A DNA stretch of 64,000 nucleotides from Rouxiella sp. WC2420 (GTDB taxonomy: Bacteria; Pseudomonadota; Gammaproteobacteria; Enterobacterales; Enterobacteriaceae), in NCBI RefSeq assembly GCF_041200025.1, contig NZ_CP165628.1, positions 124,001-188,000 of the forward strand, written 5' to 3'. The position numbers and the translations under genes were made by a program. Under the pieces are notes generated by a model that did not search any database, was not told the DNA's origin, and saw nothing but the letters and a program-made list of their open reading frames with translations. Of the stretch, positions 16,727 to 25,596 are shown piece by piece. Each line of letters begins with the position of its first letter. Within the stretch, counting starts at the first letter, position 1.

Positions 16727-17644
16727 TCAGGCAACCGCTTGAGCAGTATGGAGTTTTCTTGCTTTGTTCCAAAGATTCTCAGCCTGAATATTGCGAGACT
16801 TTTCAAGACGGTAAAGGCGAATATTGGTTTGAATATCCCAGCTACGATCGGCGGCTCGAGTCAGTACTCCGCTGGAAAGTTCGGATTTGATCAGGCTGGC
16901 CGGTAACCAGGAAACGCCGCAGCCGGAAATAGTCATCGCCTTTAATCCGCTGGACATGGGATTTTCATAAATCGGTTTCAGCGGCAAAGGACGTATGGCG
17001 AACAGGGCACTGAGTGCGTGACCAAAGAATGAGCGATTTCCATAGCTAAGAAACGGCGTCGGCATGCCTTTTTCGGCAATCGGATACAGTGGTTTACCGT
17101 CGCTATCGGGCGCGCAGACGGCAATCGCCAGTTCTTTGCCAAGTTCAATATAAGGAAAACGTTCAAGCTGTTTCATCAGAGCCACTGAATCATGGGTGTA
17201 AGTCAGCAGAAAGTCGGTTTTGCCGTCCAGCAGCAGGGCAATGTTGCCAGCGAAAGAAGGGGGATGGTCGGAAAGCCGTATACAGCCGCACTGGTGGGTC
17301 GGATCAACCTTGTTTATCCAGTCCGGAAAAAAGGTTTGCGCCAGCGTGTTCAGTGAGGCGAAATGCAAAATCGAACTTTTTTGCATGTGGCGTTCGCGCA
17401 ATTCCCCGCGCAGCTGAGTGAGTGAAAACACCATCTCCGAGGCAGTGGTGAGAAATTCCTGCCCCTCTGGCGTCAGTCGGATCGGATAAGTTTTACGGTC
17501 AAACAGCGGCACCCCCAGCCATTCTTCAAGCTGTTTAATACGGCGGCTTAGCGCTGACTGAGTAATGTTGCGTTCCCCGGCTGCGCGAGTGAAGCTGTAA
17601 CAGTGCGAAACGCTCAAAAAATCTTCAAACCACTTTAGTTCCAT
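16727..17644 (-). CDS. LysR-family regulator, HypT-like, under predicted sigma54/NtrC control
   Basis: 305 residues. The helix-turn-helix lies in FSFTRAAGERNITQSALSRRIKQLE and the body resembles E. coli HypT (YjiE), with GCGVSWLPASLI in the effector domain. HypT itself responds to hypochlorite, but sequence likeness alone does not establish this. Both flanks carry peptide-type transport operons. Its promoter region has a near-perfect sigma54 element and an NtrC site, which suggests the gene is switched on by nitrogen limitation, like the LysR gene nac. AGGGG is 8 nt before the ATG. Confidence 0.85.
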   Translation of the reverse strand: MELKWFEDFLSVSHCYSFTRAAGERNITQSALSRRIKQLEEWLGVPLFDRKTYPIRLTPEGQEFLTTASEMVFSLTQLRGELRERHMQKSSILHFASLNTLAQTFFPDWINKVDPTHQCGCIRLSDHPPSFAGNIALLLDGKTDFLLTYTHDSVALMKQLERFPYIELGKELAIAVCAPDSDGKPLYPIAEKGMPTPFLSYGNRSFFGHALSALFAIRPLPLKPIYENPMSSGLKAMTISGCGVSWLPASLIKSELSSGVLTRAADRSWDIQTNIRLYRLEKSRNIQAENLWNKARKLHTAQAVA

Positions 17645-17760
17645 ATAACAAACCCCTGGCTAGTTATGGCGAACATATCTACGGGAGAGATGAGACGTTT
17701 TAAGGCTCAATAAGAAAAGGCGACGGCAGAAATTAGCTATTTTTAAGAAGGGATAAATAA

Positions 17761-17776
17761 TGCAACAAACGCGCCA
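17761..17776 (-). promoter_or_regulatory. Sigma54 (RpoN) promoter for the LysR gene
   Basis: Minus strand TGGCGCGTTTGTTGCA against the consensus TGGCACG-N4-TTGCW: one mismatch, with the invariant GG and GC exactly 10 bp apart. Transcription would begin near 17750, leaving a leader of about 106 nt. An NtrC site lies at about -131. Confidence 0.75.
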
Positions 17777-17872
17777 CTGTATTAATAATCGGTAACATCC
17801 TCTTAAATTTACGGTTCTGAGCATTTTATTCCGGTGTATAAAAAACAAACCTGCATCGTTACGGGCTTTTAT

Positions 17873-17889
17873 TGCACCTCAACGGTGCA
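17873..17889. promoter_or_regulatory. NtrC-binding site (consensus)
   Basis: TGCACCTCAACGGTGCA is a perfect match to the NtrC consensus TGCACY-N5-RGTGCA. It sits at about -131 from the predicted sigma54 start, within the range of enhancer sites at glnAp2. It is 569 bp from dppA, so the LysR gene is the likely target. Confidence 0.75.
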
Positions 17890-18274
17890 AATTACTTTTT
17901 CTAATGCGTAACGGTTTCTTTGATGAATAAAATAACCTCAATTCGGGCACCTCTTTAGAGGTAGCTTTCAGCACGATCAGCTGCCAATTACCCAAATTTA
18001 AAAAATAACCGTTCAGATAATCTCCTTTTGTCGCAGATTTTTTAGACTTTTTATTTGGCGTAATGTGCTGGTTATTTGGTGGAAATTAGTTGTATGTCCT
18101 GAGGTAATGGCTTATGACTAAATATTAATCCTGTAAATGTTAATTGGCTGTTTTTTTATGTTTGTTTGCTGTTACTCACAGTCTTTGTAAAAGCCTGTGC
18201 GTTATATTGACGACGCCGGAGAGAGTTGCCAAATTGATGTGAACAGGATTGACCAGAAGATTCATCCGGTAATT

Positions 18275-18299
18275 ATTTGCACCCTTTTTTGGTGCAAAT
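18275..18299. promoter_or_regulatory. Perfect hairpin in the dppA upstream region
   Basis: ATTTGCACC, a 7-nt loop rich in T, GGTGCAAAT. The half-sites are the same as in the NtrC site at 17873, but the spacing is 7 instead of 5 bp, which should weaken NtrC binding. It may be an RNA hairpin in the dppA leader or an operator of another factor. Confidence 0.4.
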
Positions 18300-18410
18300 G
18301 TTTCCCCCCAAAGCTCTCTGGTGGCGTCGGTCACACGTCTGAAAATCACTTCTGCAGCTACCAGACAAACACTCTCACCCGTAAATAAAAAATAAAGGGT
18401 GAGGTGAGCT

Positions 18411-18438
18411 GAAACACAACACACATCCACATCACCAT
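18411..18438 (+). promoter_or_regulatory. dppA: CA-rich dppA leader, probable GcvB sRNA target
   Basis: The 28 nt before the dppA ribosome site are almost only C and A (core ACACAACACACATCC). In E. coli and Salmonella the small RNA GcvB represses dppA by pairing its GU-rich R1 region with such a CA-rich leader. GcvB itself is not in this window. Confidence 0.6.
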
Positions 18439-18457
18439 TATAGATGGAGCAAAAGCG

Positions 18458-20065
18458 ATGAGAATTTCCTTGGGAAAATCAGGCCTGCTGAAGTTCAGTA
18501 TGGGTTTGATTGCGCTAACCGTGGCAGCCAGCGTTCAGGCAAAAACGTTAGTTTATTGTTCTGAAGGCTCGCCAGAAGGCTTTAACCCGCAGCTTTTCAC
18601 TTCGGGTACGACTTACGACGCTAGCTCCGTACCAATTTATAACCGTTTGGTTGAATTCAAAACCGGGACAACCGAAATCGTTCCTGGTCTGGCCGAGAAG
18701 TGGGACGTCAGTGCCGATGGTAAAACTTATACTTTCCATCTTCGTTCCGGCGTGAAGTGGCAGTCGAGCAAAGATTTCAAACCAACGCGTGATTTCAACG
18801 CTGACGACGTACTGTTTTCGTTCAACCGTCAAAAAGATGCCTCTAACCCTTACCACAAGGTATCGGGCGGCAACTACGAATACTTCGACGGTATGGGCAT
18901 GGGCGATCTGATCAGTAAAATCGTTAAAGTTGACGATCACACTGTCCAGTTCGTGTTGAACCATCCTGAATCACCATTCCTGGCCGATATGGCGATGGAT
19001 TTCGCGTCGATCATGTCATCTGAATATGCCGATGATGAAATGAAAGCCGGTACGCCAGAAAAAATCGACCTGAACCCAATCGGTACCGGTCCGTTCCAGA
19101 TGATGCAGTACCAGAAAGACTCACGCATTCTGTACACCGCATTCAAAGGCTATTGGGGCGTGAAGCCTAAACTGGATCGCCTGATCTTCTCCATCACGCC
19201 TGACGCCTCAATCCGTTACGCTAAATTGCAGAAAAATGAGTGCCAGGTCATGGCCTATCCAAACCCTGCAGATTTGGCGGCAATGAGAAAAGACACCTCA
19301 ATCAACCTGATGTCAGAACCAGGTCTGAACGTGGGTTATCTGTCGTTTAATACCCAGAAAAAACCGTTGGATGACGTGAAAGTTCGTCAGGCGCTGACCA
19401 TGGCCGTGAACAAGAAAGCAATTATCGAAGCTGTTTATCAGGGCGCTGGCCAGGCGGCTAAAAACCTGATCCCACCAACAATGTGGGGCTATAACAACGA
19501 CGTTAAAGATTATCCGTATGACCCGGCGAAAGCGAAAGAACTGCTGAAAGAAGCGGGCCTGCCAAACGGTTTTACTACCGACCTGTGGGCGATGCCGGTT
19601 CAGCGTCCTTATAACCCGAACGCGCGTCGTATGGCTGAGATGATTCAGGCTGACTGGGCGAAAATCGGTGTGAAAGCCAATATTGTTACCTACGAGTGGG
19701 GCGAATACCTCAAGCGTGCTAAAAACGGCGAACACCAGACTGTGATGATGGGCTGGACCGGCGACAATGGGGACCCGGATAACTTCTTCGCTACTCTGTT
19801 CAGCTGCCAGGCTGCCAAAGATGGTTCCAACTACTCAAGATGGTGTTACAAGCCGTTTGAAGACGTGATTCAGCCAGCCCGTGCTGAATCTGATCACGAC
19901 AAACGTATTGCGCTCTACAAACAGGCTCAGGTGATCATGCATGACCAGGCTCCGGCTCTGATCATTGCCAACTCCACCGTTTACGAGCCAGTGCGTAAAG
20001 ATGTGATCGGCTATGTAGTCGATCCACTTGGCAAGCACCACTTTGAAAATGTCGATATTAAGTAA
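18458..20065 (+). CDS. dppA: Periplasmic dipeptide-binding protein DppA
   Basis: 535 residues, as in E. coli. The signal peptide ends at SVQA (about residue 28) and the mature protein begins KTLVYCSEGSPEGFNPQLFTSGT, the DppA signature. It binds dipeptides, and in some bacteria haem or 5-aminolevulinate, for the DppBCDF importer. GGAG precedes the ATG. A CA-rich GcvB-type leader lies just upstream, and a hairpin after the gene probably lowers read-through into dppB so that the binding protein is made in excess. Confidence 0.97.
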   Translation: MRISLGKSGLLKFSMGLIALTVAASVQAKTLVYCSEGSPEGFNPQLFTSGTTYDASSVPIYNRLVEFKTGTTEIVPGLAEKWDVSADGKTYTFHLRSGVKWQSSKDFKPTRDFNADDVLFSFNRQKDASNPYHKVSGGNYEYFDGMGMGDLISKIVKVDDHTVQFVLNHPESPFLADMAMDFASIMSSEYADDEMKAGTPEKIDLNPIGTGPFQMMQYQKDSRILYTAFKGYWGVKPKLDRLIFSITPDASIRYAKLQKNECQVMAYPNPADLAAMRKDTSINLMSEPGLNVGYLSFNTQKKPLDDVKVRQALTMAVNKKAIIEAVYQGAGQAAKNLIPPTMWGYNNDVKDYPYDPAKAKELLKEAGLPNGFTTDLWAMPVQRPYNPNARRMAEMIQADWAKIGVKANIVTYEWGEYLKRAKNGEHQTVMMGWTGDNGDPDNFFATLFSCQAAKDGSNYSRWCYKPFEDVIQPARAESDHDKRIALYKQAQVIMHDQAPALIIANSTVYEPVRKDVIGYVVDPLGKHHFENVDIK

Positions 20066-20121
20066 TTGATGTAGAAATGAATCAGGTCGTTGTTCGTTAA
20101 AGCAATGTGAGCTAACAATAA

Positions 20122-20147
20122 GCCCGGAGAGCTACGGTTCCCCGGGC
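20122..20147 (+). terminator. dppA-dppB intergenic hairpin (partial terminator or mRNA stabiliser)
   Basis: GCCCGG and CCGGGC arms around a 14-nt loop, followed by ATTTTAT. The weak T tail fits partial termination or protection of the abundant dppA mRNA from 3' decay. Confidence 0.55.
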
Positions 20148-20170
20148 ATTTTATACAGAGAGTACGGGAT

Positions 20171-21190
20171 ATGCTGCAGTTCATACTCCGACGTTTGGGG
20201 TTAGTGATCCCAACGTTTATCGGCATTACTTTGCTGACCTTTGCCTTCGTGCACCTGATCCCCGGCGACCCCGTAACGATTATGGCCGGTGAACGCGGTG
20301 TTTCTCCTGAGCGCCACGCTCAGCTAATGGCAGAAATGGGGCTCGACAAGCCTCTTTATCAACAATATTTCCATTATGTGGACGGTGTGCTGCACGGTGA
20401 TCTGGGCATGTCGTTGAGCAGTCATACGCCGGTATGGCACGAATTCATTCCACGCTTTGAGGCGACACTGGAACTGGGGATCTGCGCGATGATTTTCGCG
20501 GTGATTGTCGGTATCCCGGTGGGCGTGCTGGCGGCGGTAAAACGAGGATCGGTATTTGACCATACGGCGGTAGGGATTTCCCTGACCGGCTATTCGATGC
20601 CGATTTTCTGGTGGGGGATCATGCTGGTCATGCTGGTCTCGGTTCACTGGAATATCACGCCCGTTTCCGGGCGAATAAGCGATACCGTCTTCCTGGATGA
20701 CAGTAAACCGCTGACCGGTTTTGCGCTGATAGATACCCTGATCTGGGGCGAGCCGGGCGACTTCAAAGATGCGGTGATGCACATGATCCTGCCGGCGATT
20801 GTGCTCGGCACCATCCCCTTGGCGGTGATTGTGCGTATGACGCGTTCTTCGATGCTTGAAGTTCTCGGCGAGGACTACATCCGCACTGCCCGCGCCAAAG
20901 GTGTGAGTCGCATGCGAGTTATCGTGGTGCACGCCCTGCGTAACGCCATGCTGCCGGTGGTCACAGTGATTGGTTTGCAGGTCGGTACGCTGCTTGGCGG
21001 CGCGATCCTGACTGAAACCATCTTCTCCTGGCCGGGCGTCGGACGCTGGCTGATAGAGGCTTTGCAGCGCCGCGACTATCCGGTAGTGCAGGGCGGTGTA
21101 TTGCTGGTCGCCACGCTAATTATCCTGGTTAACCTGTTGGTGGACGTGCTGTACGGCATTGTTAACCCGCGTATTCGTCACAAGAAATAA
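20171..21190 (+). CDS. dppB: Dipeptide ABC importer permease DppB
   Basis: 339 residues, identical in length to E. coli DppB and closely similar throughout, for example FVHLIPGDPVTIMAGERGVSPERH and the EAA loop LGEDYIRTARAKGVSRMRVIVVHALRN. It forms the inner-membrane channel with DppC. It follows dppA by 105 bp that contain a hairpin, and precedes dppC by 10 bp. Confidence 0.97.
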   Translation: MLQFILRRLGLVIPTFIGITLLTFAFVHLIPGDPVTIMAGERGVSPERHAQLMAEMGLDKPLYQQYFHYVDGVLHGDLGMSLSSHTPVWHEFIPRFEATLELGICAMIFAVIVGIPVGVLAAVKRGSVFDHTAVGISLTGYSMPIFWWGIMLVMLVSVHWNITPVSGRISDTVFLDDSKPLTGFALIDTLIWGEPGDFKDAVMHMILPAIVLGTIPLAVIVRMTRSSMLEVLGEDYIRTARAKGVSRMRVIVVHALRNAMLPVVTVIGLQVGTLLGGAILTETIFSWPGVGRWLIEALQRRDYPVVQGGVLLVATLIILVNLLVDVLYGIVNPRIRHKK

Positions 21191-21200
21191 GAGGCGCACA

Positions 21201-22115
21201 ATGACTCAAGTTACTGAACCTGTCGCCGGAGAACTGGTTACGGGCGCACCGACGCCCATGCCGCCAATGCGTGAGTTTTGGCACTACTTCAAGCGAAACA
21301 AAGGGGCCGTTACCGGTCTGGTTTACATCATCATCATGCTGGTATTGGCTATCGGCGCAAATGTGCTGGCTCCTCATGGCCCGGCTGAACAGTTCCGCGA
21401 TGCGCTGCTGAAACCGCCGGTCTGGATGGATGGCGGCAGCTGGAAATTCCTGTTGGGCACCGATGACGTTGGCCGCGATATCCTGACTCGCCTGATGTAC
21501 GGCGCGCGTCTTTCGCTGCTGGTCGGCTGTCTGGTGGTGGTTCTTTCACTGATTTTTGGCGTGATCTTTGGCCTGTTCGCGGGTTATTACGGCGGCGTGG
21601 TCGATGCAATCATCATGCGCGTAGTCGATATCATGCTGGCACTGCCGAGCCTGCTGCTGGCTCTGGTGCTGGTGGCAATTTTTGGCCCTTCGATTGTCAA
21701 TGCGTCGCTGGCGCTGACCTTTGTCGCCTTGCCGCACTATGTTCGTTTAACTCGCGCTGCGGTGCTGGTTGAGGTCAATCGCGATTACGTGACTGCCTCC
21801 CGCGTGGCCGGGGCGAGTGCAACGCGTCAGATGTTTGTGAACATTTTGCCCAATTGTCTGGCTCCGCTGATCGTGCAGGCCTCACTCGGCTTCTCCAACG
21901 CCATCCTCGACATGGCGGCTCTCGGCTTCCTGGGCATGGGCGCACAGCCGCCAACGCCCGAGTGGGGCACAATGCTTTCCGATGTGTTGCAGTTCGCGCA
22001 AAGCGCCTGGTGGGTCGTGACCTTCCCTGGCGTGGTCATTCTGCTGACGGTATTGGCATTTAACCTGATGGGAGATGGCTTGCGTGATGCCCTCGACCCG
22101 AAACTCAAGCAGTAA
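21201..22115 (+). CDS. dppC: Dipeptide ABC importer permease DppC
   Basis: 304 residues. It starts at ATG 21201 after AGAGG; an open frame reaches back into dppB, but homology to E. coli DppC begins at [31 protein letters not shown] and [16 protein letters not shown] (EAA loop) are the family motifs. Works with DppB as the membrane channel. Confidence 0.96.
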   Translation: MTQVTEPVAGELVTGAPTPMPPMREFWHYFKRNKGAVTGLVYIIIMLVLAIGANVLAPHGPAEQFRDALLKPPVWMDGGSWKFLLGTDDVGRDILTRLMYGARLSLLVGCLVVVLSLIFGVIFGLFAGYYGGVVDAIIMRVVDIMLALPSLLLALVLVAIFGPSIVNASLALTFVALPHYVRLTRAAVLVEVNRDYVTASRVAGASATRQMFVNILPNCLAPLIVQASLGFSNAILDMAALGFLGMGAQPPTPEWGTMLSDVLQFAQSAWWVVTFPGVVILLTVLAFNLMGDGLRDALDPKLKQ

Positions 22116-22125
22116 GGGGCGAGAG

Positions 22126-23148
22126 ATGGAAGCGACAATAATTCAAGATGTACCAGTGGGCAAAACGCTGCTCACCGTAAATAAGCTGTCGGTACACTTT
22201 GGCGATCAGGGCACACCTTTTCGCGCCGTGGACCGCATCAGTTATACCGTCAAACAGGGGGAAGTGGTCGGTATCGTGGGCGAATCTGGCTCAGGTAAGT
22301 CCGTCAGCTCGCTGGCATTGATGGGCTTAATCGATTTCCCCGGCAAGGTGATGGCCGATACCCTGGAGTTTGGTGGTCAAAATTTACAGGGCATCAGCGA
22401 GAAGCAGCGTCGGCAAATCGTCGGCTCTGAAGTGGCGATGATTTTTCAGGACCCGATGACCAGCCTAAATCCTTGCTACACCGTGGGTTTCCAGATCATG
22501 GAAGCTATCAAGGTGCATCAGGGCGGCAACAAAAAGACGCGTCGTCAGCGCACTATCGATCTGCTTAATCTGGTCGGTATTCCTGACCCGGCGTCACGTC
22601 TCGATGTTTATCCGCACCAACTTTCCGGTGGGATGAGCCAGCGCGTGATGATAGCTATGGCGATTGCCTGTCGGCCCAAACTGTTGATTGCCGATGAGCC
22701 AACCACCGCTCTCGATGTCACTATTCAGGCGCAAATTATCGAGCTGTTGCTGGAACTGCAACAGAAAGAAAATATGGCGCTGATGCTGATCACCCATGAT
22801 TTAGCGCTGGTCGCCGAAGCGGCGCATCACATTATCGTCATGTACGCCGGGCAAGTGGTAGAGACCGGTCCTGCAGCCGAGATTTTCCGCGCGCCTCGTC
22901 ATCCTTATACCCAGGCGCTGCTACGTTCGCTGCCGGAGTTTTCCACCGACAAGGCGCGCTTGCAGTCTCTGCCAGGCGTGGTGCCGGGCAAATATGACCG
23001 TCCAAATGGCTGTTTGTTGAACCCGCGCTGCCCTTACGCCAACGATCGCTGCCGTAAAGAGGAGCCTGCTTTGCAAGGCGAACCGGGCCGCCAGTCCAAA
23101 TGTCATTATCCGCTGGATGATGCCGGGAGACCAACCTATGAGTCTTAA
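22126..23148 (+). CDS. dppD: Dipeptide ABC importer ATPase DppD
   Basis: 340 residues from ATG 22126, preceded by GGGGCGAGAG. Walker A GESGSGKS, signature LSGGMSQR, Walker [13 protein letters not shown], and the C-terminal [14 protein letters not shown] cysteine cluster of DppD, which can hold an iron-sulphur centre in relatives. The N terminus is about 14 residues longer than in E. coli. Its 3' end overlaps dppF by 11 nt. Confidence 0.96.
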   Translation: MEATIIQDVPVGKTLLTVNKLSVHFGDQGTPFRAVDRISYTVKQGEVVGIVGESGSGKSVSSLALMGLIDFPGKVMADTLEFGGQNLQGISEKQRRQIVGSEVAMIFQDPMTSLNPCYTVGFQIMEAIKVHQGGNKKTRRQRTIDLLNLVGIPDPASRLDVYPHQLSGGMSQRVMIAMAIACRPKLLIADEPTTALDVTIQAQIIELLLELQQKENMALMLITHDLALVAEAAHHIIVMYAGQVVETGPAAEIFRAPRHPYTQALLRSLPEFSTDKARLQSLPGVVPGKYDRPNGCLLNPRCPYANDRCRKEEPALQGEPGRQSKCHYPLDDAGRPTYES

Positions 23149-24154
23149 TCACACCACCGGAAAGCAGCCGCTGCTGAAGGCTATCGATCTGAAAAAACAC
23201 TATGCGGTGAAAGGCGGGATGTTTAAGCCTGAACGCACAGTAAAGGCTCTGGACGGCGTCTCTTTCGAACTTGAACGCGGCAAGACTCTGGCCGTAGTGG
23301 GAGAATCAGGCTGTGGTAAATCCACGCTGGGCCGGCTATTGACCATGATTGAAGTGCCGACCCACGGCGAACTTTATTATCAGGGGCAGGACCTGCTCAA
23401 GCCAGACGTCACCGCTGAAAAGCTGCGTCGCCAGAAAATCCAGATCGTGTTCCAGAACCCTTACGGTTCATTGAATCCGCGTAAGAAAGTCGGGCAGATT
23501 CTGGAAGAGCCGCTGCTGATTAATACCAAATTGAGCAGTGCTGAACGCCGCGAAAAAGCTCTGGCTATGATGGCAAAAGTAGGTCTGAAAACTGAGCATT
23601 ACGACCGTTATCCGCACATGTTTTCTGGTGGACAGCGTCAACGTATTGCTATCGCTCGTGGCCTGATGCTGGACCCGGACGTCGTGATCGCCGATGAACC
23701 CGTGTCGGCGCTGGACGTTTCCGTTCGTGCGCAGGTATTAAACTTGATGATGGACCTACAGCAGGATCTCGGGCTGTCGTACGTATTTATTTCGCACGAT
23801 CTTTCAGTGGTTGAGCACATCGCCGATGAAGTGATGGTGATGTATCTCGGGCGTTGCGTGGAAAAGGGCTCGAAAGAGGCGGTATTCAGTAATCCGCGTC
23901 ATCCTTATACTCAGGCTCTGCTATCGGCAACGCCGCGACTGAATCCTGACGACCGCCGTGAGCGCATCAAGCTTACTGGCGAATTGCCAAGCCCACTGAA
24001 TCCGCCGGCCGGCTGCGCGTTTAACGCCCGCTGTCGTCGTGCTTTCAGCACTTGTACGCAGGTTCAGCCACAGTTGAAGCAGTACGGTGATCAGCTGGTG
24101 GCCTGCTTTGCCGTCGATCAGGACGAGCAGGAAAATACCGCTACTCACGGATAA
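23138..24154 (+). CDS. dppF: Dipeptide ABC importer ATPase DppF
   Basis: 338 residues from ATG 23138. Walker A GESGCGKS, signature FSGGQRQR, Walker [13 protein letters not shown] and the [14 protein letters not shown] cysteine cluster near the end. Forms the ATPase heterodimer with DppD. Starts inside the last codons of dppD, so the two are translationally coupled. Last gene of the dpp operon; a hairpin follows at 24171. Confidence 0.97.
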   Translation: MSLNHTTGKQPLLKAIDLKKHYAVKGGMFKPERTVKALDGVSFELERGKTLAVVGESGCGKSTLGRLLTMIEVPTHGELYYQGQDLLKPDVTAEKLRRQKIQIVFQNPYGSLNPRKKVGQILEEPLLINTKLSSAERREKALAMMAKVGLKTEHYDRYPHMFSGGQRQRIAIARGLMLDPDVVIADEPVSALDVSVRAQVLNLMMDLQQDLGLSYVFISHDLSVVEHIADEVMVMYLGRCVEKGSKEAVFSNPRHPYTQALLSATPRLNPDDRRERIKLTGELPSPLNPPAGCAFNARCRRAFSTCTQVQPQLKQYGDQLVACFAVDQDEQENTATHG

Positions 24155-24170
24155 TTCAGACAGTTCCCTC

Positions 24171-24196
24171 TCGCCGGTCGGGTCTCTGACCGGCGA
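24171..24196 (+). terminator. Hairpin after dppF
   Basis: TCGCCGGTC, an 8-nt loop, GACCGGCGA: a perfect 9-bp GC-rich stem 17 nt after the dppF stop. It is not followed by a T run, so it may be a REP-like or mRNA-stabilising hairpin rather than a strong terminator. Confidence 0.5.
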
Positions 24197-24349
24197 ACTT
24201 CTCGTCAGACTCCTCGATTAATCTTTGTATTTATTGGAAATACTCCACCTATACTGCTGCGCATTTTCGCAAAACAGCGTTACTGCACCAGTGCCTGCTA
24301 GCTGCTATCATGCTTTTCGTGAGCTTTTGGGGATAATCAGTGGAGAAAT

Positions 24350-25135
24350 ATGTTGCGGGTAAGGCGTTCATTAACGATTAAACAGATGGCAGCAGTGTCC
24401 GGCGTGGCTCTGGTGACAATCTGCTTTTTTATCGCCATCCAGCTGTTTCACTTTGTTGAACAGCGGAGGGAGGACTACGGCCAACAGCTGGAAAATATTG
24501 CCCATTCTGTTGTCAGGCCGTTAGCTCAGTCGGTGGTTGATGCCAATTTCCAGGAAACCCAGCACATTCTCAATACGCTACGACCGGTTGGGATCCTCAA
24601 TCGTGCCAATGTCGTGCTGCCAAGTCAGATTTCCACGCTGAGCACCCATTTCCCCGAAGGGCGTTCAGTACCGGAATGGGTGATGAAAAGCTTTGATCTG
24701 CCTATCAAAGTCACCGTTCCGCTTTATTCTCCGGCGGCGACTTCCGAAACGGCAAAACCGCTGGCTTATCTGGTTTTGCAGGCCGACCCTTATCGTATGT
24801 TCCAGTTTTTTGTCAGTACGCTTTCCACCATGGTGACGACGTATTTACTGCTGGCATTGATCCTGTCAATTGCGATTAGCTGGTGTATTAACCGTTTGAT
24901 TATTCACCCTTTACGCGCTATTGCTCGTGAACTGGAAGCCCTACCTGAAAGCAGCGTGCATTATCATCAGCTCGCCGAACGACCTCGCCACAATGACGAC
25001 GAGCTGGGCCTGCTAATCCGCAGTTATAATCGCAATCAGCAGCTGCTGGATAAAGCCCTTAAAGCTTTGCAGGAAAAGCACGATCGCACTGATTCTGCCA
25101 CTGCACCCGCTGAACCTTCAGAATCAGAGCAGTAA
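24350..25135 (+). CDS. hmsP: HmsP-like membrane sensor lacking the GGDEF and EAL domains
   Basis: 261 residues. It matches the N terminus of HmsP (YhjK) from residue 1: RRSLTIKQMAAVSGVALVTI with TM1 at about 14-33, a periplasmic part to 155 (ANVVLPSQIS, AYLVLQADPYRMFQF), TM2 at about 157-179 and a HAMP-like segment NRLIIHPLRAIARELEALP to about 232. Full HmsP continues with degenerate GGDEF and active EAL c-di-GMP phosphodiesterase domains (about 660 residues in all). Here the frame ends in a short polar tail, and the 461 bp before dctA are too short to hold the missing domains. The gene keeps its place beside dctA. It probably cannot degrade c-di-GMP. Confidence 0.85.
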   Translation: MLRVRRSLTIKQMAAVSGVALVTICFFIAIQLFHFVEQRREDYGQQLENIAHSVVRPLAQSVVDANFQETQHILNTLRPVGILNRANVVLPSQISTLSTHFPEGRSVPEWVMKSFDLPIKVTVPLYSPAATSETAKPLAYLVLQADPYRMFQFFVSTLSTMVTTYLLLALILSIAISWCINRLIIHPLRAIARELEALPESSVHYHQLAERPRHNDDELGLLIRSYNRNQQLLDKALKALQEKHDRTDSATAPAEPSESEQ

Positions 25136-25596
25136 TGTTCTGATCATACTGTCCGAATTGAGAATCCTATAAAAGCTGAAGTTGCTGAACTCAGGCCAGA
25201 GGCGGATGTTTATTGTTCAATAACGTTAATTCTGGACAATAAAATGTAATTTCAGCCGCCAAAACAGCGGGGAATTTTGCAACAAAATTTCTCCTCGTTG
25301 AAACACAAATTCATAACCCCTCAAACACCCCGCAAAGCCGCTTGATTACTGGCTTCAATTAATATTAATATTTATTTAATTTTTTAGCTGAATCCTTTCA
25401 GTTCACCTTTTCTAACAACAATGATTGCCAAACGAAACAATTTATTTCCATCCTGTTATGTCGGTGTTATTTTCCGGCTGTCGCTATGCGCTCGACTGCT
25501 GTATATGTATGGCGATGTACCCTCCGTCTTTCGGGACGTTTCGTTCCAGCGTCTTGAAATCTTTGGGGATACTTTCACTACAGGATGGCCGTATAA
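25136..25596. other. 461-bp gap between the HmsP-like gene and dctA
   Basis: No gene-like frame and no trace of GGDEF or EAL coding sequence in any frame. It contains a 17-bp palindrome AATTTTG-CAA-CAAAATT at 25273-25289 and a strongly AT-rich stretch at 25365-25390, which probably belong to the dctA promoter region. Confidence 0.6.

Larger units (their letters stand above)
17645..18457. other. 813-bp regulatory gap between the LysR gene and dppA
   Basis: No convincing gene. From left to right it holds a sigma54 promoter facing the LysR gene (17761-17776), an NtrC site (17873-17889), an AT-rich stretch to about 18180, a 9-bp-stem hairpin (18275-18299) and the CA-rich dppA leader (18411-18438). 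Confidence 0.7.

Noticed and set aside
17890-18457. Sigma54 promoter for dppA
   Set aside because: A scan for GG-N10-GC on the plus strand found no site with the required flanks, so the NtrC site is assigned to the LysR gene.
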